A model generated the notes under the pieces. It saw only the letters and a program-made list of their open reading frames with translations. It was not told where the DNA came from and did no database searches. From positions 124,001 to 188,000 of the forward strand of contig CAVTIR010000006.1 of the NCBI GenBank assembly GCA_963734665.1: a stretch of DNA of 64,000 nt, written 5' to 3'. Positions 43,906 through 52,794 of this stretch are shown piece after piece. This DNA comes from Trebonia sp963734665. GTDB lineage: Bacteria > Actinomycetota > Actinomycetes > Streptosporangiales > Streptosporangiaceae. Within the stretch, counting starts at the first letter, position 1; the number at the start of each line of letters is the position of its first letter. The position numbers and the translations under genes were made by a program.

Positions 43906-45153
43906 GTGGCTGTCGTCGAAGTCCCGGGATCCAAGTCCATCACCGCCCGCGCGCTGTTTCTCGCGGCCGCGGCCCGCGGCACCACGGTGCTGCGCAAACC
44001 GCTGGACGCCGATGACACCGCCGGCTTCGCCGAAGGCCTCACGGCCCTGGGTTACAAGCTGGACCGGGCACCGGGACGGTGGCTGGTCGAGGGGCGCCCT
44101 GATGGGCCGGCCGTCGCGCAGGCCCGTGTGTTCTGCCGCGACGGCGCCACCACCTCCAGGTTCCTGCCCGCACTCGCCGCGGCAGGCCACGGCGAGTTCC
44201 ACTTCGACGCCTCCGCCCAGATGCGCCGCCGCCCCCTCGGCCCGCTCACCAAGGCGCTGCGCAGCCTCGGCGTCGACCTCCTCCACGAGATCGAGGAAGG
44301 CCACCACCCGCTCACCATCCGCGCCCACGGGATCAAGGGCGGGCACGTCACGCTGGACGCCGGCCTGTCCTCCCAGTTCCTCACCGCCCTGCTGCTCCTC
44401 GGCCCGCTCACCGCCGAAGGGCTCGCCATCACCGTCACCGACCTCGTCTCCGCACCGTACGTAGAGATCACCACGGCGATGATGGAGCGCTTCGGGGCCG
44501 GAGTCGAGCGCGACGGCAGCACCTACCTCGTCCCCTCCCGGCCCTACACCGCCACCGACTACCTGATCGAGCCCGACGCCTCGACAGCGAGCTACTTCCT
44601 GGCCGCGGCTGCGCTCACCGGCCGCAGCATCACCATCCCGGGGCTCGGGTCACACTCCCCGCAAGGCGACCTGCGGTTCGCCGACGTGCTCTCCCGCATG
44701 GGCGCCGACGTCACCATCACCCCCGAGTCCGTCACCGTCGCCGGCCCTCCGAGCGCGGGCCTGCACGGAATCACCGTCAACATGCGCGACATCTCCGACA
44801 CCATGCCCACACTCGCCGCGATCGCCCCGTTCGCCGACGGCCCGGTCCGCATCGAAGACGTCTACAACACCCGGGTCAAGGAATGCGACCGGCTCGAAGC
44901 ATGCGCGCAGAACCTCCGCGCCGCCGGCGTTCCAGTCCAGGTGGGCCGCGACTGGATCGAGATCCACCCGGCCCGGCCCCATCCGGCGCACATCACCTGC
45001 CACGGCGACCATCGCATCGCGATGGCCTTCAGCATCACCGGCCTGCGCACCCCCGGCATCACCCTGGACGACCCCGGATGCGTCAAGAAGACCTTCCCCG
45101 GATTCCACACCGCCCTCGCCGCGCTCCAGACCGCCTGGCAACACGACCAGTAG
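43906..45153 (+). CDS. aroA: 3-phosphoshikimate 1-carboxyvinyltransferase (EPSP synthase)
   Basis: 415-residue enzyme of the shikimate pathway, joining phosphoenolpyruvate and shikimate 3-phosphate. Motifs: VEVPGSKSITARAL at the very start, CRDGATTSRFLPAL (phosphate loop), DAGLSSQFLTALLLL, YNTRVKECDRLEAC and CHGDHRIAMAFSI. The N-terminus lacks ~15 residues usual for actinobacterial AroA, so the protein begins at the first conserved strand. Start GTG at 43906 with GCTGGC upstream is plausible. It lies inside the island, so it is probably a second copy beyond the chromosomal one; it may serve a secondary metabolite or provide an inhibitor-tolerant variant. That is inference. Confidence 0.9.
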   Translation: MAVVEVPGSKSITARALFLAAAARGTTVLRKPLDADDTAGFAEGLTALGYKLDRAPGRWLVEGRPDGPAVAQARVFCRDGATTSRFLPALAAAGHGEFHFDASAQMRRRPLGPLTKALRSLGVDLLHEIEEGHHPLTIRAHGIKGGHVTLDAGLSSQFLTALLLLGPLTAEGLAITVTDLVSAPYVEITTAMMERFGAGVERDGSTYLVPSRPYTATDYLIEPDASTASYFLAAAALTGRSITIPGLGSHSPQGDLRFADVLSRMGADVTITPESVTVAGPPSAGLHGITVNMRDISDTMPTLAAIAPFADGPVRIEDVYNTRVKECDRLEACAQNLRAAGVPVQVGRDWIEIHPARPHPAHITCHGDHRIAMAFSITGLRTPGITLDDPGCVKKTFPGFHTALAALQTAWQHDQ

Positions 45154-45185
45154 CAGTCAACGCGGCGGCGACCCGGACCGGCCCC

Positions 45186-45650
45186 ATGCCCGGATCAGGG
45201 AACCGGAAGCTGCAGCTCGTCGGCTTCATCATGATGGGCGCCTGCTTCGCCGTGATCGGCCTGGTGCCCGGCATGACCACGGCGGTGGCGCCGTTCCTGC
45301 TGGTCTACGGGATCAGCTACTTCTTCACCGAGTTCGGCCCGAACGTCACGACCTTCGTCCTGCCCGGCGAGCTGTTCCCCACCCGGTTCCGCGCCACCGG
45401 GCACGGCATCTCGGCCGGCGTCGGGAAGCTGGGCGCGTTCATCGGCGTGTTCCTGTTCCCCCTCCTCCAGCACTCCCTCGGGCTGCGCGGCACGCTGCTG
45501 CTCACCGCCGGGATATCGGTCCTGGGCGCGCTGCTCACCCTCGTCCTGCCCGAGCCCGCGGGCCGCAGCCTGGAAGAGATATCAGGCGAGGCCGAGGTCA
45601 TCGCGGCGGCCGAGGACGCGATCCGCGACGCCGGAGAGCCCGCCCCCGTC
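45186..45650 (+). pseudogene. 3' fragment of an MFS (phosphate/sugar) transporter
   Basis: About 155 codons read like the C-terminal half of an MFS permease: QLVGFIMMGACFAVIGLVPG, YGISYFFTEFGPNVTTFVLP, GELFPTRFRATGHGISAGVG, FLFPLLQHSLGLRGTLLL and LVLPEPAGRSLEEIS. The signature PGELFPTRFRATGHG is that of the inorganic-phosphate/sugar MFS transporters. The N-terminal half is absent; sequence joins the aroA 3' region abruptly. The frame continues beyond the end of homology until 46388 and is then antisense to the next gene. Truncated remnant. Confidence 0.7.
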
Positions 45651-45656
45651 ACGCTG

Positions 45657-46118
45657 TTAGCTTCGCCGGGCTACACGGAAGCCCGTGACGAAGCGCCGCT
45701 GCCAGGGGGTCTCCACCGAACGGGGATCGTAGTAGCGGCGGACGCAGGCGATCGCCTCCCGGCCGGGCAGCCCGTCCAGAACGGCCAGGCAGGCCAGCGC
45801 CGTTCCCGTCCACCCGCGCCCGCCCGGGCAGGCGATCTCGACACGCTCGGCCACGGTACGTTCCCACGCCTCATGAAGGGCGCTGGCGGCGGCAGCGGAA
45901 TCGGACGGCAGCCAGAAGTCCCGCCAGCGGACCCAGCGGGCCTGCCAGGGAACCGGCTGCGGCTGGCGCCCCTGCAGGTACAGGGCGAACTGCGGCGGCG
46001 GCCCGGCCGGGACTGGGCGGCACAGCGCCCGACCGCGGACGAGCCGACCCGACGGCAGCCGCAGCACCCCCGCCGTACCAGGTTCCCAGGCAGTACTCAC
46101 GCAGGCGAGCGTAGCCAT
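45657..46118 (-). CDS. Protein-tyrosine-phosphatase-like protein with altered P-loop
   Basis: 153 residues resembling small actinobacterial tyrosine-phosphatase-like proteins. The segment VEIACPGGRGWTGTALACLA occupies the place of the C(X)5R phosphatase loop, and YDPRSVETPWQRRFV closes the protein. The cysteine is kept, but the position expected for the catalytic arginine (sixth after Cys) is Trp. That substitution would be one transition from CGG to TGG. Activity is therefore doubtful. Start ATG at 46118 is the most upstream plausible; it is convergent with the MFS fragment. Confidence 0.55.
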   Translation of the reverse strand: MATLACVSTAWEPGTAGVLRLPSGRLVRGRALCRPVPAGPPPQFALYLQGRQPQPVPWQARWVRWRDFWLPSDSAAAASALHEAWERTVAERVEIACPGGRGWTGTALACLAVLDGLPGREAIACVRRYYDPRSVETPWQRRFVTGFRVARRS

Positions 46119-46234
46119 TCAAGCGGCGGCCTCATCGTCCTGCTTGGCCGGGACGTGCTGGCCGGATTCCTGGGGCGGCCCTTGCCATGTTCACGGTTGC
46201 TGCGCTTGACGGCATCTCATACGGTGCCTGCGTG

Positions 46235-47350
46235 CCTGTCATTGAAATCCCCAGTGGCCTCAAGCCCGTCGACGGCCGCTTCGGCGCCGGCCCGTCGAAG
46301 GTACGCCCGGGTGCGCTCAGCGCTCTCGCCGCCACGGGAACCTCCCTGCTCGGTACTTCCCACCGGCAGGACCCGGTCAAGAACCTAGTGCGCAGAGTGC
46401 GCAAGGGCGTGCATGACCTTTTCTCGCTCCCCGCGGGTTACCAGGTCGTGCTCGGCAACGGCGGCTCCACCGCCTTCTGGGACATCGCAGCCTTCGGCCT
46501 GGTCCGCCAGAGGTCACAGCACCTCGTGTTCGGCGAGTTCTCGTCCAAATTCGCCAAGGCGGCTCACGCGGCACCGTGGCTGACCGAGCCGTCCGTCATC
46601 ACTGCCGTACCCGGCACCGCACCGCGCCCGGCGGCCGAGGCCGGCATCGACGCCTACGCCTTCACCCACAACGAGACCTCTACCGGCGTCGCAATGCCGG
46701 TAAAGAGGACGGACGGCGCGGACGACGGCGCACTTTCGCTGGTCGACGCAACCTCCGGGGCCGGCGGCCTGCCGGTGGACATCACCGAGTCGGACGTCTA
46801 CTACTTCGCCCCGCAGAAGAATTTCGCAGCCGACGGCGGATTGTGGATCGGCGTATTCTCCCCTGCCGCGCTGGAGCGCGCCGCGCAGATCGCCGGGTCC
46901 GGCCGGTACATCCCCGCCTTCTTCGACTTGCCGGCCGCCATCAGCAACTCGGCCAAGGACCAAACGCTGAATACCCCGGCGACCGCCACCCTGTTCCTGC
47001 TGGCCGACCAACTTGACTGGATGAACCGCAACGGCGGCCTGCCGTGGGCCACGGCCCGCACCGCCGACTCCGCGGGCCGCCTCTACACCTGGGCGGAGAA
47101 GTCCGAGTACACCACCCCGTTCGTAGCCGATCCGGCGCAGCGCTCCCAGGTGATCGGCGTGATCGACCTCGACAACTCGGTCAACGCGGCGGAGGTCACG
47201 CAGGCGCTGCGCGCCAACGGGATCGTGGACACCGACCCGTACCGCAAGCTCGGGCGCAACCAGCTGCGCATAGCGATGTACGCGTCGATTGACCCATCCG
47301 ATGTCGATGCCCTCACTGCCTGCATTGATTACGTCTGCGAGCGGTTGTAG
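46235..47350 (+). CDS. serC: Phosphoserine aminotransferase
   Basis: 371 residues. The enzyme makes 3-phosphoserine from 3-phosphohydroxypyruvate and glutamate with PLP. Conserved blocks match the actinobacterial enzyme along its length: LKPVDGRFGAGPSKV, LLGTSHRQDPVKNLV, VVLGNGGSTAFWDIAAFG, VDATSGAGGLPVDI, the PLP lysine in YYFAPQKNFAADGGLW, NTPATATLFLLADQLDWM and DPYRKLGRNQLRIAM. The GTG at 46235 gives a start at the first conserved residues; an upstream in-frame start at 46187 adds 16 unconserved residues. It is an island-borne copy of a core metabolic gene, adjacent to a phosphatase-like gene. Confidence 0.95.
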   Translation, partial: PVIEIPSGLKPVDGRFGAGPSKVRPGALSALAATGTSLLGTSHRQDPVKNLVRRVRKGVHDLFSLPAGYQVVLGNGGSTAFWDIAAFGLVRQRSQHLVFGEFSSKFAKAAHAAPWLTEPSVITAVPGTAPRPAAEAGIDAYAFTHNETSTGVAMPVKRTDGADDGALSLVDATSGAGGLPVDITESDVYYFAPQKNFAADGGLWIGVFSPAALERAAQIAGSGRYIPAFFDLPAAISNSAKDQTLNTPATATLFLLADQLDWMNRNGGLPWATARTADSAGRLYTWAEKSEYTTPFVADPAQRSQVIGVIDLDNSVNAAEVTQALRANGIVDTDPYRKLGRNQLRIAMYASIDPSDVDALTACIDYVCERL

Positions 47351-48709
47351 CAGGGGCCGGCCAGGGCTGCTGCATGAGGTCGTGGAGACCCTCGGGTGCG
47401 TCGGAGGGGTTGTCGGCGGGGGCAGTGTTGATGTCGGCGAGGAGGCGGCCGGCGAGTACCGCCAGGGCTCCGGGGCCGCTGCCGCCGAAACCCAGGACAG
47501 GCCCCAGTAGGCGTCCTTGGGCGCGAGGTAGAGCGTGCCGTCGCCGGTGCGGACCCACACCGGCCGGTCGAGGATCAGCTCAGCCAGCGGGGCGGTGGCC
47601 GGCAGCCAGCAAGGTGCCGTCCTCACGGCGGATGACCGGGGTATCGGTCAGGGGCTCGGCCGCGGCCTGGCGCGGGTCAAGCTGGTCGAAAGCGGCGGTA
47701 CGCGGCGCCGGGATCAGCCGGGCTGCCCACTCGGCAGCCAGCGGGCTCGCCCCCGGGTTCACCGTCTCCGCGTTTCCGGAGGGAAAGTCCTTCCCGTGGT
47801 CCCACATCATCTTCTCGCGGACGCACGCGGGTGCAAGCGTGTCGTCGCGGGCAAGGATCTCCAGCCACCCGGCCCGGCGCGTGCCCGGGTCAAGGTCGCC
47901 GGCATCGGTCTCGGGCACCGGCATCGGCCGCGCGGCCACGGTCACGGTGCCGGCGTCGGTGCACTCCGCGAGGATCTTGAGATCCTGTGCGGCGCTTGCG
48001 GTCTCGCGGTGCTGGGTGACGTGCGCCAGGTTCACCAGGACCCGCTGAGCGGGGCTGCCGTCCTCGACGGCAGCGGCCAGCCCGCAGCAGCGGGAGCACG
48101 CCCAGGTCCGGCACGGCCGACGCCATGACAGGCGGCGCCCCGGGCTTCCACCCCCGGATCAGCGCGGGGATGCGCAGGGCAAAGGGCCAGAAGGGCAGCG
48201 GGGGCACCGATGACCTCTGCGACCCTCCGCCAGTCCAGCATGGGGTACTCCTCGACCCCGGGGACGGCAAGAAGGATCCCTCGGACGGACGGTCCGATAG
48301 GCGAGAAGTCCGCCTCGACGACGACTATGCCGACGGCGTCACGCAAAGCGCCGACGATGCGGTCCGAGCCGCCCAGGGTGTCATGCGAGGGCCATGCCAT
48401 GAACACCTCGCCCAGCCCCGCAACCTCCCAGCCGAGCGCGACGTCGCCGCCGCCGATGTCCCGCGGCCCGCTGAACACCGCCGGCTCGGCCGCATCGGGC
48501 CACCACCACAGCGGAACCCGCCCGGCAGCCTCTGGTGCCGCCGACAGCGCCCAGCCGTAAGCGTGAGCATCCAGCCAGTACGGCTGCCCGTCCCCATATC
48601 CAGCAGGATCAGGGAACTGACCGCTCCGGGCAGCTGCCCTCAGCCGCTTCAGCGGCAGTCCGAGCAGCACCGCGCAAGCCGCCAAGCCCAGCTTCGTCTC
48701 CTGAGACAT
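47313..48709 (-). pseudogene. Decayed ~450-codon gene with four frameshifts
   Basis: Coding-like sequence runs from ATG 48709 (MSQETKLGLAACAVLLGLPL, DGQPYWLDAHAYGWAL) through LDWRRVAEVIGAP, then shifts to FWPFALRIPALIRGWKPGAP, then to LVNLAHVTQHRETASAAQDL and ILARDDTLAPACVREKMMWD, then to LAELILDRPVWVRTGDGTLY, and finally to GFGGSGPGALAVLAGRLL. Shifts lie near 48190, 48070, 47605 and 47510. All segments are on one strand in order, so one protein has been broken repeatedly. The N-terminal WLD/AY motif looks like an excisionase-type helix, but no family is recognised. Its 3' end overlaps serC by ~38 bp. Confidence 0.65.
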
Positions 48710-49274
48710 CCCAGATTCCCACCCTTCCGGTATCCCTACACCGCCTTGAAAGTTGTGACCGGAACCAAAGATCACTACACCGGGCCGATGCCGGCGCCCT
48801 GGGGTCCGGCACCACGCGGGTGCGCCACGCTCTAAGAGCGTCTCTAAGAGTCACGCCTGCCGCGCACAGGCCTATGCCGCAGCCGACTGATTCAACTTCA
48901 CGCGGCCGAGCACGACACCCGTCACCACGAGTGACCCCACGTCGGTCTCGTTAGCTGCGAAACACGCCCCTGCCGATTCAGTGTCCGGATCGGTCGCATT
49001 TTCATCGCAGGCATTCGCACGCCGGATACCCGGTTCTGCGCCGTCCGGATCCAATCCGGCATCCCCGGTTTGGCGCAATCCCGAGGCGGCGATTATCAAC
49101 GCGGCCGCGGCGGCGAGCTCGTCAGCCGCCGTCTGGGAGCGGGCTATCGGTCGTTCCGCATCTCCCCGAACCTAAGCCCGCGCTGCTCGCACTGGTCTGG
49201 CGGTGCTAGACGAACTGGCGGGCTCACCGAGTTCTGACAAGGATCAGCGGTGGACTCGGCACAGGGCAGGACCC
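48710..49274. other. 565-bp region without a supported gene
   Basis: Frames here are short and lack domains. It lies between the decayed gene and the convergent HAD gene. A small leftward frame at 48872-49099 (75 codons) is conceivable but has no support beyond being open. Confidence 0.4.
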
Positions 49275-49952
49275 TTATGCCCGTAGGACCTCGGGGTCGG
49301 CTCCCAAGGCTTCCCGGATCTGTTGGTGGCAACGCGCTGACGGATTTACAAGGACAGGGCATACCGCAGCCCGAAGGAGTGGTAGATCGACCGAACTGTC
49401 GCTATAGGCGTAAGCGACCGGTGTGGCTATTCCTGCTTCCTCAAGGAGGCGCACTTTCCCGGTTCCGCGGCAGCTATCGATGACCCGCTGCGCCCGCCGG
49501 CGGTAGCCCAGGCGGGTGGCGATCACTTCAAGATCGGCGAACCCTAGCGCGGCGCACACGGCACTGGCCAGAGGCTCCGCGCATCCGGTAGCCACGATGA
49601 CGCGGTCGCCGGCTTCGACGTGGGAGTGCAGCCGGTCGAGGGCGACGGCGATACGGCGCGGCTTGGCGGCGTGGGCGAGGGCGAACTCTTGCGCCAGCGC
49701 ATCGAAGCGGTCCTGCGATATGCCGACTGTGGCGAGCCAGAGGAATGCAGACACCGCGCGGTCATGCGTGACAGTCAGCAGGAACAGCGGCAGAAGGACC
49801 ACCGCGGACAGCAGGGAGGCGGCGGCGCGTGCTGGTCGCCGAAGCATGAGAGCACGCAGGAAGAGCCCGAAAGAGTCCCCTCGCACGAGGGTGTCGTCGA
49901 GGTCGAAGACGACAACACGCTGCAGTGATTTTTGCCGCAATGGATCAGGCAT
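49275..49952 (-). CDS. HAD-superfamily phosphatase (subclass IB-like)
   Basis: 225 residues. Motif I VVFDLDDTLVRGDSFGLF carries the nucleophilic Asp; motif II is VIVATGCAEPLAS; the conserved Lys is in GTGKVRLL; motif IV is AYAYSDSSVDLPLL. This arrangement is that of HAD-IB enzymes, which include phosphoserine phosphatase (SerB) relatives. Given serC nearby, a phosphoserine or related substrate is possible. Two hydrophobic stretches in the cap (VVLLPLFLLTV) suggest membrane contact. It starts 8 bp after the MDMPI gene stop, so the two form an operon. Confidence 0.8.
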   Translation of the reverse strand: MPDPLRQKSLQRVVVFDLDDTLVRGDSFGLFLRALMLRRPARAAASLLSAVVLLPLFLLTVTHDRAVSAFLWLATVGISQDRFDALAQEFALAHAAKPRRIAVALDRLHSHVEAGDRVIVATGCAEPLASAVCAALGFADLEVIATRLGYRRRAQRVIDSCRGTGKVRLLEEAGIATPVAYAYSDSSVDLPLLRAAVCPVLVNPSARCHQQIREALGADPEVLRA

Positions 49953-49960
49953 CTGGTGCT

Positions 49961-50623
49961 TCAGAACACAGCGATTTCGTCGGCGCTTGCGCCGGTCAGA
50001 TGGTAGTCGGCAGAACTTGTTTGGCGTCCTGAGACTAGTTTCATCAGCGTGGAGCGGCCGGTTCGCAGAGTGGCGGCAGCCCGGCCGGGCCTGGGCGCTC
50101 CGATCATGAGCGTGGCGTCGCCAAGGCGCACCTCGACCAATGGGGATGCCCTACGCCGGGTCCAGTCGCTGAGCAGGACGCAGGCGTCGTCGAACCCGTC
50201 GCTTTCGTAGGCGAGCTGCTCGCCGAGGGCTGCGCGGACATCGCCGCCGTGTATCCACTCGCCGAGGGCGAGGACGTCCAGTCTTCCTCCCGCCCTGGCG
50301 ATGGCGCTCCCTGCCTCCAGGTAGCCGTTCGCAAGCTCGGACAATATTTCTGGCAGCGGCAGTGGGCGCCGCTCGGCCACGTCGACTTCGTTGAGATCGG
50401 GCGTGAAGGCGTGCAAGGTTCCTGCTGTCACCCGGCTGAGGGCTGCGGCGCAATGGGCGAGCACGTCGCGCACCGACCAACCGGGGCATGCGGTGGGACG
50501 GTCGAATGCGTCCTCGGGTGTGTTACGGAGGAGCGGCAGCAGCGAATCGTGCTCGGCCCGAAGCAGCCGTGACGGGCGGAGTGGGTCGCGTCCGAACCCG
50601 GACTGGTCGGCCGGAGCAGGCAT
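49961..50623 (-). CDS. Mycothiol-dependent maleylpyruvate isomerase-family protein
   Basis: 220 residues with the DinB-like N-terminal pattern LRAEHDSLLPLLRNTPEDAF, the landmark PTACPGWSVRDVLAHCA (metal histidine) and ALGEWIHGGDVRAALG with the second metal histidine. It ends in an SCP2-like segment (RLGDATLMIGAP). The family uses mycothiol for isomerisation or conjugation. Start ATG at 50623 begins just before the domain; upstream in-frame sequence is unconserved. First gene of a two-gene leftward operon with the HAD phosphatase. Confidence 0.82.
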   Translation of the reverse strand: MPAPADQSGFGRDPLRPSRLLRAEHDSLLPLLRNTPEDAFDRPTACPGWSVRDVLAHCAAALSRVTAGTLHAFTPDLNEVDVAERRPLPLPEILSELANGYLEAGSAIARAGGRLDVLALGEWIHGGDVRAALGEQLAYESDGFDDACVLLSDWTRRRASPLVEVRLGDATLMIGAPRPGRAAATLRTGRSTLMKLVSGRQTSSADYHLTGASADEIAVF

Positions 50624-51119
50624 AAGTTGGTAAGTTACTAGATAAGAACATCGTGGTCTATCGGAGCAGCGGCGGAAGACGCCAGAGCGAACGCGCGCGG
50701 CTCGCCGCCAAGGCCGTCTGAGCTGGTCGCCGCCTCTGGCCTCAGGTACACACACCGTTCAGGTGATGAAGTCTCCGATGCGCTGATGGTCAGGCGGCGG
50801 TTCCAGAGAGCGTGACCCTTGCCGGGCGGGCAGATCGGGTGTCGCCCGCGCGTCCGTGGGCCGCGTGCTCGACCCGGGGCCTGGTGCGCACCCGGGCCGA
50901 ATTGCTGAACCAGTACAACCGGGACGGGCTCAGCCCTCGTAGCGGTGAACCTGCTTCTGCTACCCGACCTTGGGGACGGGGCACGGAGTCCCCTAGCCGT
51001 GGCCGTGACCGCCTTGCGCAGAGAGCCGGGCCGACACGCCACCGCGGGTATTTCAGGTTGGCCGGAATCCTGTGGCGTTTGTCATTGCGGACGTCTCTCG
51101 CCGGAGCCACGCTTGTCGC
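50624..51119. other. 496-bp divergent intergenic region
   Basis: Separates the leftward MDMPI operon from the rightward GlxA gene. Only weak frames without domains are present. It must contain promoters for both directions. No clear operator seen. Confidence 0.45.
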
Positions 51120-52172
51120 ATGGATGGTTTGCCGTGTGGGCGGTCTGTGGTCCTGCTGGCCTTCCCCGGCGTGCAGGCGCTGGATCTGGTCGGCCCGATG
51201 GAGGTGTTCACTGGCGCGTCCCAGATTGTGGCGGGGGCATACGAGGTGCGGGTAGCGGCACCAGGTCGCGGCGGCCTGGGAACTTCTAGCGGCCTGATGG
51301 TCTTGTCGGCGGGCGGTCTTCCTGACATGCCGGCGAGGATTGACACGCTGCTGGTGTGCGGCGGCCCAGGCGCCGGCGCGGCTGAGCGTGACGAGCGGCT
51401 GATCGGCTGGCTGCGGGATGCAGCCGGGCACTCGCGCCGGATCTCGTCTGTCTGCAACGGCGCGCTGCTGCTCGCCCGCGCCGGGCTCCTTGACGGGCGG
51501 CGGGCTACCACGCACTGGGCCGTCTGCCGGGAACTCGCCGAGCGCTATCCCCAGGTCACGGTCGAGCGCGACGCGATTTTCGTGCGGGACGGGCGGGTCT
51601 GGACGTCTGCGGGGGTAACCGCGGGCATGGATCTGGCGCTGGCACTGGTTGAGGAAGACCTCGGCCGCGATGTCGCGCTGGAGATCGCGCGGTGGCTGGT
51701 GCTGTTCGTGAACCGGCCGGGCGGCCAGTCGCAGTTCTCGTCCCACATTGCCGGCCAGCGCCCGCGCACCGGCCCGCTGCGCGACGTGACGGACTGGATC
51801 CAGCGGAATCTCGCCGCGGACCTCCGCGTTGAGGCCCTCGCTGCCCGGGCATGTATGAGCCCGCGCAACTTCTCGCGGGCGTTCCGTCGCGAGACCGGAA
51901 TGACGCCGGCCAAGTACGTGGAGATCACGCGCGTGCAGGCCGCGCGCCTGGCCCTTGACGACGCCGCGGACGGCGTGGACGCCGTGGCGATACGGTGCGG
52001 GTTCGGAACAGCAGAGACGATGCGCCGCGCGTTCCACCGTCATGTCGGGATCGGCCCCGCCGAGTACCGGGCGCGGTTCTCCTCCGCGCTACAGGAGGCG
52101 ATGCAGGACCGCACAACAAGGGAGGCACATGCAGATCGCATTCCTGCTCTACGAGGGATTCACCCCGCTTGA
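51120..52172 (+). CDS. GlxA-family regulator (DJ-1/PfpI + AraC domains)
   Basis: 350 residues. Residues ~5-180 form a DJ-1/PfpI fold (LLAFPGVQALDLVGPMEVF, TLLVCGGPGAG, and the nucleophile elbow ISSVCNGALLLARAGLLDG). From ~215 there are two AraC helix-turn-helices (LRVEALAARACMSPRNFSRA, FRRETGMTPAKYVEITRVQA, AIRCGFGTAETMRRAFHR). Such proteins are transcription factors in which the DJ-1 part senses a ligand. It is likely to control its downstream neighbours, the DJ-1 and enoyl-CoA hydratase genes. The ATG at 51120 is chosen over an in-frame start at 51072 because the domain begins immediately. Confidence 0.9.
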   Translation: MDGLPCGRSVVLLAFPGVQALDLVGPMEVFTGASQIVAGAYEVRVAAPGRGGLGTSSGLMVLSAGGLPDMPARIDTLLVCGGPGAGAAERDERLIGWLRDAAGHSRRISSVCNGALLLARAGLLDGRRATTHWAVCRELAERYPQVTVERDAIFVRDGRVWTSAGVTAGMDLALALVEEDLGRDVALEIARWLVLFVNRPGGQSQFSSHIAGQRPRTGPLRDVTDWIQRNLAADLRVEALAARACMSPRNFSRAFRRETGMTPAKYVEITRVQAARLALDDAADGVDAVAIRCGFGTAETMRRAFHRHVGIGPAEYRARFSSALQEAMQDRTTREAHADRIPALRGIHPA

Positions 52173-52794
52173 CGCGATCGGGCCGTACCAGGTGCTGGCG
52201 GCCATGCCTGGTGCCGCCCCGGTCTTCGTCGCGGAAGAAGCCGGGCCTGTTCGTTCTGATTCAGGCTGCTCGATCGTCGCCGGGCAATCGCTGGCCGAGA
52301 CGGTCCGCCCTCAGGTCGTGGTCGTCCCGGGAAGCCTGACGTCGTTCACCACGATGATGCGGCACCAGCCAGTCCTCGGCTGGCTGCGGGACGTGTCAGC
52401 CCACGCCGAGTACGTGACGTCGGTGTGCACCGGCTCGCTGCTGCTCGCCTCAGCCGGGCTGCTCAGCGGGCGCAAGGCCACGACCCACTGGGCCGCGCGC
52501 GAACTGCTCGCCGCACTCGCCGTTACCGTCGTGCCCGACCGCGTAGTCGACACAGGCCAGGTGATCACCGCCGCCGGCGTCTCGGCCGGGATCGACATGG
52601 CACTGCACCTCGCCGGGCGCATCCACGGCGACGACATCGCCCGCGCCATCCAGCTGGCCATTGAGTACGATCCGGCACCGCCGTTCGGCAGCGGCTCAGC
52701 CGCGAAGGCGAGCTCGGCGACCGTGAGGGCAGTGCTGGCGGGGCTGACGGCTCGCGGGGCTGACTGGCTGCGCGAGCCAGGAGGCGGGCGGTGA
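52129..52794 (+). CDS. DJ-1/PfpI-family protein
   Basis: 221 residues with FLLYEGFTPLDAIGPYQVL, VVVVPGSLTSF, and the elbow SVCTGSLLLASAGLLSGRKA carrying the conserved cysteine, followed by TTHWAARELL and ITAAGVSAGIDMALHLAGR. This pattern is that of the isonitrile hydratase/InhA-like DJ-1 subgroup. GGAGG lies four bases before the ATG. The start is inside the GlxA gene (44-bp overlap), so translation is coupled. It is likely controlled by the GlxA-type regulator. The substrate is unknown. Confidence 0.87.
   Translation: MQIAFLLYEGFTPLDAIGPYQVLAAMPGAAPVFVAEEAGPVRSDSGCSIVAGQSLAETVRPQVVVVPGSLTSFTTMMRHQPVLGWLRDVSAHAEYVTSVCTGSLLLASAGLLSGRKATTHWAARELLAALAVTVVPDRVVDTGQVITAAGVSAGIDMALHLAGRIHGDDIARAIQLAIEYDPAPPFGSGSAAKASSATVRAVLAGLTARGADWLREPGGGR

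Noticed and set aside
44883..46388. 501-codon plus-strand frame
   Set aside because: Only the middle ~155 codons resemble a transporter; the rest overlaps aroA out of frame or is antisense to the phosphatase-like gene.
50790..52043. 417-codon minus-strand frame
   Set aside because: Antisense to the GlxA gene; no recognisable motif.
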